From contig JABAKD010000020.1 of assembly GCA_012845835.1 (NCBI GenBank), positions 5,478,720 through 5,542,719 on the forward strand: a stretch of DNA of 64,000 nt. The letters run 5' to 3'. Made by a program: the position numbers and the translations under genes. Position 1 is the stretch's first letter. Each line of letters opens with the position of its first letter. Below the pieces are notes generated by a model that did not search any database, was not told the origin of the DNA, and was given only the letters and a program-made list of their open reading frames with translations. Below, in pieces: positions 45,990 through 56,713 of the stretch. The stretch comes from Undaria pinnatifida (taxonomy: Eukaryota; Sar; Phaeophyceae; Laminariales; Alariaceae).

Positions 45990-47480
45990 GTGCAAACCCG
46001 TGCAGTTAACCAGCAGAGCGTACCCGGCCTTGTGGCCACCCTAGGACCCATCTCCGCGTCAGATATAGTGTATGCGCTTGTAGCGGAGCAGAGAGGACGT
46101 AACGAAATCGAATTGCCGAAAGAACTGCTTCAGGATGTTGAGTCAGAGCCTGGTAGCTATCAAAGAGGCCCAGCAATCAATGTACGCCAAAATTTGGGAG
46201 GTAGCCAGGTCTGCCGAAATAGAAGGCTTGATAAGAGCAGGAACGTTCACGTTAGCAGTAAAGGTCCCAGTAGGCTGTAATGTGATTGATGCTAGATGGG
46301 TTTTCAAATGGAAAGCAGACGAAACAGGGAAGATAGTAAAGGCCAAGGCTAGGCTTGTAGCGCAGGGCTTCAAGCAGAAGTATGGTGTGGACTATCTTGA
46401 GGCTTTCTCGCCTACCGCAAATGCTGCATCTCAGCGATTGCTAGTAGCGTTGGCGTGCAAGTACAACTTGGAATTACTCCACTGGGATATTGAGCAAGCG
46501 TTTGTTCAGTCGGAATCGGATCACGAGGTGTTCATCAAGTTGCCTCCTGGCTGTGGTTCGATTTCAGGAACGGTTGCCCGTTTGAACAAGAGCTTGTGCG
46601 GATTGAAGCAGGCATCTACAACATTCTGCAAGAGGCTACTGACGGACCTGAGGAGGATTGGTTTCGAGCAGTCTATGTCTGACCCCTGTGTCCTGCGTTC
46701 CGTGATGGGAGACGAGGTGGTGGGGATGGTCGCGATTCACGTGGATGGTATTGTGAACGCAGGAACTAAGAATCTGACTAAGGTGGTTATGGAAGCACTA
46801 GGTGACTCTCTTCCTACTAAAAATTGGGGTGAGATCAAGTTCTTTCTTGGTTGCGAATTTATTCGCGACCGCGAGGCTGGCACGATTGAGAATTCTCAAG
46901 AGAGTCACATCAGGAGTTTTTTCGAGAGATTCAATATTTGTCGCACCAGCTCCATCCCTGCCTCCCTTGCCAACGATAACAGCTCCTCGAAAAATGATGA
47001 GGGGGCCGGAGATGTGCCGTTTCGAGAGGTGGTGGGGAGCCTGATGTGGATCGCTTTCTAGACGAGGCCCGACATCTCGAATGCTGTGAGAGCCGTGCCG
47101 AGGTACTCTCACGAGCCAAAGAGAAGCCACTGGAAAGCAGCCCAGAAGAAGATCCTGAATTATCTTCTGGAAACGGCGCATCTAACTCTGAAGTTCAAGC
47201 AGGACAGTTCGGTAGACGTAGGCACGTAGGTGTACGTGTACATATGCCGACTTTGCGGGCAAGGCCACTGACCGTAGATAAGGTTCGGGAGCGATGGTGT
47301 TTGTGGCTGCGATGCTTGTGGTTTGGATTCCTAGGACGCAGAAATGCGTTTCAAACACGGTATCGCTGCCTTTGTCATTCAACTCCTCGAATGCTATTCA
47401 ATGCCGACCATTTTTGCAGTAGATTACTCACCATTCTTGTAGACACGGTACGCGAGAGCTCTTATAATTGTGGGAGTTAA
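45990..47480 (+). pseudogene. Copia 2 reverse transcriptase and RNase H
   Basis: The main frame (46135-47061) covers nearly the whole RVT_2 domain: DARWVFKWKADETGKIVKAKARLVAQGF, YLEAFSPTA, LHWDIEQAFVQSE, LCGLKQAS, and WGEIKFFLGCEF after the active site. The Tyr-Val-Asp-Asp box reads His-Val-Asp-Gly (46738-46749), losing one catalytic Asp. A TAG at 47059-47061 interrupts MWIAF-TRPDISNAVRAV, where Copia elements usually have Gln, so a CAG-to-TAG change is likely. RNase H follows to about 47400 with frameshifts and no intact acidic active site. No right LTR was identified. Confidence 0.88.
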
Positions 47481-47536
47481 ATACAACCAGGCTCGAGTTT
47501 TAGACTAAACAACATGAGACTTGTTTTCTGATCGCT

Positions 47537-48720
47537 CATTGGCTGGGGCTCGTACACAAGGTAAACGTTACCCGGGTACGATGGGGTCACATCCCGAGAT
47601 CGGATCCATCCACACATCTACAACTCCGACAACCCGGGGACGAACACGGATATCGGGTTGATACCTCCCCGCACGGTGTGGAAATCTTAACCCCCCACCG
47701 GCCCATCTCTGATTGCCTGGGGTTCGTATATTGAGCCAGCTCCGCCTAGGGAGGATAGCGTTCAATCCCCAATCCAGAGGTCGTTCCATATCTCTGAAAC
47801 GTCGACGAACCGGGGAAGAAAACCGATTTTTCTCTGTTCAACACCGCTCCGCACGGTGTGGAAACCCCTAGGTATCCCGTTGGCAAATCGCTGAATGATT
47901 CGAGCTCTACAGCTCCGTCTTAGGATAGAGGCCCATCAATGGGGGGCAGTTCCGTCGGACACGGGGGCGATAGGGTCCCATCCCCCGTTCATAAATCCCC
48001 TTAATCTCTACAGCTCAAAAACCATAGGAATGATAACGATGACCCCCCGGGTCGACACCTCCTCTCACGGTGGGGAAACCCCAACCTCATTGGCTTATCG
48101 TTGATTGGCTGGGGCTAGAACATAAGGGCAGCGCCACCACGGGAGGTTAGAGTTCCATGCCCGTTTCAAAAATTCTGACAAACTAGAGACGAAAACCGAG
48201 TTCTCCTGGGACTACACAGCAACGAATGGTGTTGAAACCCTCTTCGCACTTTGGCTTATCGTTGAGTGGCTGTTCAGCTCGTAGGGCTATCGCCACACCC
48301 GGAGAGGATATAAACAACCAGGGGGGGAGGGGGCGTTCCGACGCACACGATGACAATAGGGCCCCATCCCCGTTCCAGAAGTCCGTCCTTATCCCACTAA
48401 CTCCTACAAACCGGGGACGAAAAACGATGTCTCCCGGGTCGACACCACCCACAACACCCCGCACAGTGTGGAATCCCTAGCTGAGGTTCGAATACAGCGC
48501 CAGCGCCACAAAAAAGGGGCCAACCCCCGGTTCAGAAATCCTTCAAGGGATTTATAAGTATTAATAAAATGAGGCCACTCGTACTGCTGTATTTTGTTCA
48601 TATGCCCCAACCCTGGTACGCCGACGTTTTACTTGACCTGCCACCTCGATACCGCCCTGGGCAGCGCGGGAACCCAACCTCCGGGTACTTGATTGATCGG
48701 CTCGGCTAGGGCTCGTTGAT
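47537..48720 (+). repeat. Satellite family S, about five units plus fragments, plus orientation
   Basis: Units of roughly 160-220 bp begin near 47537, 47710, 47890, 48100 and 48260, with fragments to 48720. Each carries TTGGCTGGGGCTCG, a GGGAGGATA/CCCATCCC region, AACCGGGGACGAAAAC and CCGCACGGTGTGGAAAC in order. The same boxes occur inverted at 6096-6546. Units are diverged and vary in length, as in an old array. Confidence 0.85.
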
Positions 48721-49429
48721 AGAAGAAACCACCACTAAGAAGTACAGCAAGCTCAATGACTATAGATTATAATGTCTTCTTGTTCGGCTGTGATTATTAG
48801 ATAAGTTGTACTGTCAACATGGAGCAATTCATTGCAAAATTCAGTCCAGATCGAGTGGGAGATCTGGGCAACTTGCTTGGGTATCGTATCAAAACAGCAT
48901 AATTGTATACTGCACTCAGCATCAAGGAGCACACTTGTCAAGTAGGAAGCAACACAAAATTAATGGTCAACTAGTCTACGTACCAACACAACATCCGCTT
49001 CCAGTTGATGGGCAAGAAACTTGAACATTAGCAACGAAGACAGGCAGTACAGCAATACAGCACGCCTTCCACACCGCCTGCACAGCTCCAAAGAGTCTTA
49101 GGCAATAGGCCGACCCGCCGAAACGATACCCGGACGAACTGGTTCCTTCCGTGAATACCGTAAACTACGACCTTCGCATGGCGCAGCCTAAAGATAAAAC
49201 AATGTCTTCCCTTGTCTCTGATGTCGACAAGGTATTACCTGTTTTTATCGTACGCCCTCTCCACACCATACGTCAAGATTCAAAGATTAGCTCGAGAGTA
49301 CGGTCAGAAAAAATCGTGTGTGCTTTTACTCGTACGTATCACTTGCACAGGTACAAACTCGTACATATATGTGTCGATGGGCTCGAACTCGAAAAATACC
49401 ACCCTCGAGGCCGGGATGCAGCACTCTCG
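48721..49429. other. Intergenic DNA, no gene recognised
   Basis: No supported gene or clear repeat. The 133-codon frame 49151-49552 has no recognised domain. Confidence 0.45.
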
Positions 49430-49990
49430 TACTTCTTCTGTGAGGCGTTTTCTGGTGCGGCTTCCGTGGAAGGTCTCAGCGCTTCCGTGAAAGATCCCAC
49501 GGAAAAATTAATCTGGACGCTTCCACAGATTATCCGCGGGAGCTCCCATTGAAGTAGTGCAAGCTTTCGCGGAAGATGCTTCCGTGCAAGTTGTTTGCAT
49601 GGAAGGTTTGATTGAAGCTTCCAGAGTTTCCATGGAATTGAAGCGTTCATTGAAGGCTCCATGGAAGTTTCTATAAGCAGAGTTTCGGCGGGGGCTTGCA
49701 TGAAAGCTATCGAAGTTACTTCGAAGGAAGCATGCACGGAAGCTCGTGGAAGCTTTTTTCACATAAGCTACTGCCAGGGATGCTACTTTCATGAGATTCG
49801 ATGGGAGCTGCCATGAAAGCTTCCATGAACTTCACGCGGAAACATCTTCCCGGGCTTCTGACACTTCCGTCGAATCTGCCGTTGAAACTTCCGCACCTCT
49901 GGCGGAAATGGGTCGCGACCTTCTTTCCGCGGAAGCTTCCATTCTAGCAGCTTCCACGGACGCTTCCGTGGAAGCAGTGGTTATCTAGTT
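49430..49990. repeat. GGAAGCTTCC / CTTCCATGGAAG palindrome block
   Basis: About 560 bp are dense in self-complementary words built on GGAAGC, GAAGCTTCC and TTCCATGGAAG, irregularly spaced. It is similar in style to the CCATGG blocks at 7960 and 30640 but has a different motif. Reverse frames across it are low complexity and are not called. Confidence 0.75.
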
Positions 49991-52810
49991 ATCGTAGCAC
50001 ATCTCCATCGCCGTCCTTGAGAGGGGAAGGACCTTCAAGCGAAGGTTCCGCAATCCACCATGGTTGGCCTACGCCCATGGAGGAAGTACGAGGAAGTTCC
50101 GGAGCGGACTCCAGTGATACCAAGTACCAAACACGCACCCACGGCCCGATGCGCAAGTCTTTCCACAGCAAGGTTCATAAGGTTGTACTGCATGTCTGCA
50201 ACCTAAGCCTACCAAGCGCAGTAGGGCGACGACGTGCTTGTTGTCCGCGCAGCTATGGTTGCTGGGCAAGGGAATAAACTTAACGCCTCACGCTCGGTAC
50301 CCAAAGAGGAAGGCATCGTATTTGATCACAACATTAAATATACCTTCTATTGTGTCCGGTGTGGCTGGTATAATGTTTAATGAGCTCGATCGTTTTGCTC
50401 CGGGACCCAACCGGTGTGTAACTGCGGTTACTGCGCGGACAAAAACCCTTGTTCCTCGGTGGTATCAGATGCCTCTAACCTCACGCCCCCCCCCGCCACC
50501 GACGCCGCCCTACCAAAACGTGGCCGTAAGACGGACTAATATGGAAACCCCGATGCTGCAAAGTCTTTTTTAAACAGTTCCAAAGAAGACATCGGTGGAA
50601 GATACCCCCGTTCCGCTCCTGTCGTAAAAACGGAACATAACTGTTATTTTATTTACTTGTTTTTTGTTTACGCGTCATCACGCAGCGTGACTTGGGCTTT
50701 GATATTCAAAATTTGTTACTCGTTGATCAACAACAGCTCACGCGACGATTGGTCTTGGATGCCGACATGGAATGAACCCACCTCCAGACACCTTCGTGCC
50801 AGGCAACGCAAGCTAATGCAGATGACGGCGTCGGAAGCATCTGGTGGTGCCATCGTTTAGGGGGCGACAAGTTGCCCACGGTGTCATATTCTTCTCTCCC
50901 ACCAGACCCCAAAAACCTCTATTTGTTGCTATCGGAGAGAAACGGAGACTTTTGTCGCCTGTTTTGTACACAGCAGCGCCCAAAATTGTTGCTATCAGGC
51001 CCTTTGCTCGTGCCGGCCACGTATCACCGGCCGTGTTGTGAACACTGTGACGAGAGTGCGGGTCAGAGCCCCTCACGAGCGCGCCTCGTTGGCATTCCAT
51101 GGCACTGGAGCCTAATTTAAACAGTCTGCAACAATGGCCAAACAGCTTCGTCGCGCCTAGAAACGGAAATCAATTGCCTGGAGTTGATACGTCAAACAAT
51201 CAGCGTTGAGGGCGCCATGTTCGAAGGATCTCCAGCTTCTAGATTACATGCCATCATTCCACCCTGCATCATTTCATTTTCAATTCGTGTGACATGTACT
51301 GTGGGCGCGACAAGCTTCAGAGCCTGCAATGCTGTGAGTGAAATAGTCGTGAAAAGGAGCGGAGGGGGCGATACGGTTTGCTACATACGCATCACGAACT
51401 TACACCCTTCTTAACAAATGGTTTTTTGACTTCGACCTGAAGACTGAGGGCGGGCTGAAAACGTGGCGGATACCAGAAAGCACACAATTGTGAGTTGGCT
51501 CCAGAACAGTTAAAGCGACCGGTACAGAGGTTCGAAACGTATTTTTTGGACAACACAGTGAAACCATTTGCAGAATAAGCGGCGACCTCTGAAGTAAGCG
51601 TAGAAGCACGGCAAAACGCTAGGAAGAGATACCGGGCGTCTTTGACTAGCATGGACCACGCGCACATCCATGCAGAGGCTCAAACGGCCATTCGTTCACT
51701 ACCAGGGAGTCTCGTGAATCTCCTTGTAGGGCTGGGGTTATCGGTCGATATTAACTTCCTGGAGATAACTCAGAGCTTACTTGTTCATTGAAATCGTCAA
51801 ACTTCCATCCCGCAGTCAGCATTCATCACGACGTCGAACAGTTACCTGTCGTTCCTTGTTCGGCCCATCATGCCAGGCCTAATCGACGCTTGTCATTGCC
51901 AATCCGTCTGGCGCAAGACTTGCTAAGGCTGTTTGACCCACCAATATAACAGTCGACAGGAAAAAACGCGGCGGCGAAAAAGTGTCGGGTATAAACCAAC
52001 AATGTTTCAATGTTTATTTGTCTCGTCGTGGAATACATTGGTGCCTATAGAGAGGGCGCCATATGTGTAGAGGCCGAGTGGACCTTCACCAGAAGATGAT
52101 CGGGAAAGGAAACTGGGCCCCGTGTTCTGCATTTCGAACGGAACTTGTTATGTGCACAGGAGAGGCCCGTCTTCACAGCTGTATTTATTTGGTGGCAAAC
52201 GGCGTCGCAGAACGTTGGAGTGATTGGACCGGACGTCACTGGGAAAGCAGGGCCACCTCCTGCGTCACTGACACTCGTTCATATTTGTTTAGCAGTAGCC
52301 GTCCCTAAAACCATCGCTGGCAACAACCCCGTTGCCACTGCCGATGGCGCGGCCTATGCATTGCTGCTGTGCTTGTGCTGCTGTTTTCGAGCGAAATCTT
52401 GATCCCAAACGAAGTGATGGGCGTGGGAGTCGACGGCAACAGAGGCACTTGTTATGGCCTCTGATATTTGGCTATGACCAATGCTCCAAGAGTTAGACCG
52501 TCAGTCTGCAACGCCCACCTCGACTGCTCTCCAGCAGCCGTCGCCCACTGCTTTAGCCTATCAGGGTCGATGATGTTGTAATACCTCCACCGATCTTCCA
52601 CCAAAGAGTAAGTCGCACACCTCAACCTGTTCGACTCGTGTGGGAGTTTGCACGGCAGCGAAGTCGTCATTGCGCAGTAATCCCCATGCATGACCTCATG
52701 CTGTGCGCAGAATCTGATTCATTCGTTCAGCGCGGTGGTGCAGAGAGGGGGGTGTGGCCTGGGAGTGGGGGAGTCCCGTTGTCGCGGGTCTTAATTGTCC
52801 AACCCTTTCG
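49991..52810. other. Intergenic DNA, no gene recognised
   Basis: No domain-bearing frame and no repeat of note was seen on either strand. Confidence 0.45.
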
Positions 52811-52942
52811 AGGCTGCGCGGACGACGTTTCTTATTGCGGGCTATGGCCTACGAACCACCCCAGGGGTGCCTGGTCACGACAAAGCCCACGCCAAGGGCT
52901 GGGAGATACAAGGAGGCCGACGTCACCCCTGTAAACGTCGTT
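52811..52942 (+). CDS. Possible exon, unassigned
   Basis: An open stretch ending TPVNVVG at a GTGAGA donor (52943), the same donor style as the membrane-protein gene. No acceptor or family is established. It leaves phase 1, which does not match the candidate exon at 53371, so at least one more exon would be needed between them. Confidence 0.2.
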
Positions 52943-53370
52943 GGTGAGATACAATGGCACAATTTATGTGTGCCGGTCAAAATTCGTGGCGTCTGTTATC
53001 AGCACCCACTAATCCGCCTTGGTATGCACGTCTTTCTTCTTGTAGAGTATTGGGTGTGGCGCGTGCAAGCGGTTGCGCCTGTAGTAATGGCGGAAACGAC
53101 CCCCACAGATACCCGAGGTTTGCCGAAGTCCTCGCGGGAGGGGAGGGAAGGGGGTGCGGGGATGGGGGATCGGGGGTAGGGAGGTGGGGGAGGGAGAGGT
53201 CGGGTCAGGTTGGCTCTTGTGGGCCATTCAAAGCTCATGTTCACCTCTGCTGTACCCCAGTTACGCCGGCATTCACATTAGGCCCGCATACCATCGCTTT
53301 CTGCTGCTTCTCACCGCGATCTGCCAACGATTTCCAGGTCTTCCGTTCATTCGTATACCTTGTATTTTAG

Positions 53371-53694
53371 GTGCCTTGTGTTGTTGCAGCCGTCGATCAC
53401 GGCGGCCTTCACGGAGTACGCTTCCCCGTTCACCTCTACAGTGCTCCTGCAAACGTCACAGGCGTGTCCGGGCGAAGATATCGTGCTCTAGAGGTTCTTG
53501 AGCAGTTCAACCACCGGGAACCTAAAAGCCGCTCAGCGGTGGGCCCTCTGCTGGTTGCCGACAACGTCCATGAGCCTAGCCTCCTGGGGGTCCTCCGCTA
53601 CGACGTGGCAACCGTCAGATGGAACCCACAGCCACGGATCTTATCGCGAAAAGACTGTACGACGTCATGGTCCAAACGGACGGGTTGTTGTTGA
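53371..53694 (+). CDS. Possible terminal exon, unassigned
   Basis: Opens immediately after the good acceptor CCTTGTATTTTAG and runs 108 codons to TGA at 53692. Composition is ordinary protein, with a recognisable-looking DHGGLHGVRFPVHLYSAP stretch and LLVADNVHEPSLLGVL. I cannot assign a family. It could be the last exon of a small gene with the candidate at 52811. Confidence 0.25.
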   Translation: MPCVVAAVDHGGLHGVRFPVHLYSAPANVTGVSGRRYRALEVLEQFNHREPKSRSAVGPLLVADNVHEPSLLGVLRYDVATVRWNPQPRILSRKDCTTSWSKRTGCC

Positions 53695-55318
53695 TTCAAG
53701 ACCCACTTCGGACTTCTTTGCTTCTTACTTCCTTCGTTGTTGGGATATGCTTTCCTGTCGCGTTGGTATTTTCATGATAACCAACGTCGTCCACAAAGAG
53801 TGTTTTACAACTTTATCATAGGGTGACTTTGGACGCACTTGCGTTTAGACAAATAAATGTCCTCACTTCCATTCCAGCACTCGTACACCTTTTGCATTTT
53901 TCTCTAACCACAGCTGATATTCACAGCAACAAACGCGGAACAGTGGCAATACGCCGGCGCAAACGCCCCGTATCGTGCGTCTGCTCGAGGTTCTGCTTGT
54001 CGGGCGCTTGTCCGCATTTCGAAAATTCAATGTTTCGGTGTTCCAACGAAGAGGGAAAAACTCTGCAGAATGCAGGATAAAAAGCTGCCCTTCTTGAAAT
54101 TTACGTAAAAACACGAAAACAACAACACAGTTAATATCGGCCTTAAACCACAATTGCCCTGCACGCTCCGGCGACCGTGAACAAGTGTCTGTGTTTCCCG
54201 TGGAAACCAAATGGGGATGTCGCGTGCAAGGAAGGCAAAGAAAGGGTTGACAGGAGAGAGAGGCGAAAAACGTACTCCACATTATTTTATTTGGAGAAAG
54301 GCCAAGGTAGACCAGCACCCAATGATGGTGTCGACAGAAAGACGTTTGGCCCCTCTGTTTCTATCAAGCGGTGGACCCCAGTTGTATCGGTCTGCAAACG
54401 GTGTGAACCCCTCCCTTTTACGGGAATACCTGGTAGGACGGAATGGAGGGCAGGGGGGGGGGGGGGGGGGGCGCACGGTGTACGTTAGTGCCGGCGATGT
54501 ATACGTGGATGGGTGTTCAGCTGTTGACACAACTGTAAGGTCGAGCGGAAGGCGTTGGGAGAGGGTGGGGATAACGAGTCGTCGTAACGACGCTTGAACT
54601 CAACATCTGCATTGGTTTACGCCGCGACGCTCGTGGAAGAAGGATCGCGTGCTGAGTGTGGCGAGGAGCGATTACCTGCTCTGCTGTCGGCCGCAACGTT
54701 GGCGTACATTTTGCAAAGTCTCGTGTTCCCCATTCACGGCGGAGGAAAGCATTGCTCCACGGCAGTCGAGAGCAAAAACGGCGAAGATGAGCGCCGTGTC
54801 TCACGGGCAGAGCTCAGGAAATATCCCCATCGCCGCAAAGCTTTTCGGTGGACAGCTCCAGTGTCTGAAGTGAAGTTCGCAAGGGTTGCTCATCTGCTAC
54901 GCCCAGCTACAAATTACCTGCATACCTGGTGCCTAACGTACGAGTGCCAGATACTGCTTTGTACGTGCTTCGTATTTCAAGGTGCCACCTTTAGGGACCA
55001 GCTACTCGTACGGCAACTTGCTCAGGGCAAAAATGGGATCGTCTCCCATCTACAATACCTTCATGTCTGCACGCAAAGCATAACCGTTGCGGTGCATAGC
55101 AGTAGTTCGGATGCCTCGTAAGTAGCATGGCAACTCGTGCTCGAAAGTAATGGCCACGTTCTTGTTCACGAGGACCAGGATAACAACTTCCTAACCTAGG
55201 ACAAAAGTCTCAGGTAATAGCTATTGGAACAGGACTCACCAGTTCATTACTATCTATTTCATTATTAGCCACGACCTTGAATAAAGTAAGCATCATAGTT
55301 CTAGATTCGGGTATATAC
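53695..55318. other. Intergenic DNA with a 19-G run
   Basis: A run of 19 G lies at 54453-54471. The 175-codon frame 54594-55121 (+) has no recognised domain and is not called. Confidence 0.45.
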
Positions 55319-55419
55319 AATAGGGGGCGAAATATGTAGTAGTTTGGTACTTCTAGCCGGCATACTGTATAAGATTAAACCTACCTGCATCGGGAAGTTG
55401 ATCGTAGTACATGGAAACC
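55319..55419 (+). repeat. Dispersed repeat family D, copy 1
   Basis: Shares AGCCGGCATAC, ACTGTATAAGA, a CCTGC-T-TCGGG-AGTTG stretch and TCGTAGTACA-GGAAACC with 62387-62491, in the same order. At 62 kb this segment directly abuts the LINE fragment. Identity unknown. Confidence 0.6.
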
Positions 55420-55735
55420 TGCGCGCAACCATAAGTATCCGAAGAACCTTACAGAAAACGTTACAGATAATGTTACGGATAACGTTACATAGCACGGTGC
55501 AGGGAAAAGGACGGACTGTCGTAGAGTACACCTGCCCGTAGCTTTGGCATATTTCCGTGATCAGGTGAAGGCATCCCCTACCTCGATCACTCTTTCTCCT
55601 TCTCTTTCTCCTTCTCCACCTCCTTCTCTCCTTCTTCTCTCCTACTTTTCTCATCTTCTTTGCTTATTTTGGCCATGAAACAAGCGCATTTACCCGCGTA
55701 GTATATTACAAGTACCAATAACGCAGCTTGCAAAG
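55420..55735. other. Spacer with TTACRGATAA repeats and a CT-rich tract
   Basis: Short tandem variants of GTTACAGATAAT lie at 55448-55492, and a strongly C+T-rich stretch (CTTCTCTTTCTCCTT type) at 55581-55660. No gene recognised. Confidence 0.45.
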
Positions 55736-56365
55736 ATGAGTAATGACCCGAAATTCGTCGAACTCACGGCTGACGTCCTTAAAAAGTTTTATAAAATTTG
55801 CGGCTTTTTCAAACCATGCATGTTCTTCTTCACACGTAATATTTACAGACACTTCGGTACCACCTCTGCAGCTCTTTACCACAGAGTCAAAACCTCGCAA
55901 ACACATTATTTCTTCGGATTGAGAGCCTCGTCGCCTTTGATCTACCCATCGACTGGCGCCGAGCAACCACGTCCGAGTAAGTTCGTCACGCTCTTCCAAG
56001 AAGTTGGAAGAACGGTCTCCATTTTCTGCAACCAACCAGGGAATCACTCCCTGCCTATATGGAGCTTTTACGCCTATACGGGGCATTCACCTCCAGCAAA
56101 AAAGCGTTCACCGCTTTCACCCTACAGCCTAGTGTCAGACTCAGAAGAGGGGAGTACTTCCGTCCAACGACTGCTCTCACGCTTGCACGCGCGAGGCACG
56201 TACTCAGCCTCCGATGAAATATTACTCTCAACCTCAGGCGTAACTACAGCCTTCGTTCAATACGACCGGGCGCTATACGTTTGCTTGAAGAGCAGCTGCG
56301 ACCTGATCGCACTATCAAGTCAGGCCATCGAGTTCAAAATTGCTTTGCACGCAAAAGATCGATGA
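55736..56365 (+). CDS. 209-codon ORF whose N-terminus is a dispersed repeat core
   Basis: The ATG lies in an inverted copy of the repeat core (GCTTGCAAAGATGAGT). The first ~21 codons (MSNDPKFVELTADVLKKFYK ...) resemble reverse-strand translations of other copies at 21234 (MSFDKIFDLTAGVYINFYK), 4690 and 2513, so this peptide recurs across the family. The remainder is Ser/Thr-rich with no recognised domain, signal peptide or membrane segment. A 126-codon frame is also open on the opposite strand (55706-56086), and part of it matches forward frames at 2347-2577, so the true coding strand, if any, is unclear. It may be a remnant of a transposon-encoded protein. Confidence 0.3.
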   Translation: MSNDPKFVELTADVLKKFYKICGFFKPCMFFFTRNIYRHFGTTSAALYHRVKTSQTHYFFGLRASSPLIYPSTGAEQPRPSKFVTLFQEVGRTVSIFCNQPGNHSLPIWSFYAYTGHSPPAKKRSPLSPYSLVSDSEEGSTSVQRLLSRLHARGTYSASDEILLSTSGVTTAFVQYDRALYVCLKSSCDLIALSSQAIEFKIALHAKDR

Positions 56366-56430
56366 GGAGATTAGCTTTCCTGGCACACAGTAAATCTTGG
56401 TGCAAATTTCATTTGCATAGCACGGACCAA

Positions 56431-56435
56431 CACGA
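56431..56435. repeat. Left target-site duplication of the LTR element
   Basis: CACGA immediately before the left LTR; identical to 58630-58634. Confidence 0.9.
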
Positions 56436-56713
56436 TGTTGATTTGGGATTTTCAGTATGACAGTTACGTACCATTTTCGTGCCGGTTCGGGCTTCTGGAG
56501 TATTCTTGGGTGCCTAGTAGTACCTGGTTGGCGTTCTTGATGGTAGACTGCTGTGCGCTCTCGCTCGGGAGCTCACTCTTCTCGGAGGTCTTACGCACGA
56601 GTTCTATTCTCGGAGGTCTCGCGCATGAGTTCTCTGCTCGACTTGTATCTACCCTGTGGTTGGGCGACGTAATACTACGACTTGAAACCTACCCCGCTTG
56701 GAGCTAACGAACA
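56436..56713 (+). repeat. Left LTR, 278 bp
   Basis: Begins TGTTGATTTGGG and ends TAACGAACA, the canonical TG...CA termini. It aligns without visible gaps to the right LTR (58352-58629), with roughly a dozen substitutions. A duplicated CGGAGGTCT(T/C) phrase lies inside both copies. Confidence 0.93.

Noticed and set aside
47537-48720. Candidate tRNA or rDNA-like unit because of boxes such as GGTTCGAAT
   Set aside because: No cloverleaf could be drawn; the boxes belong to the satellite unit.
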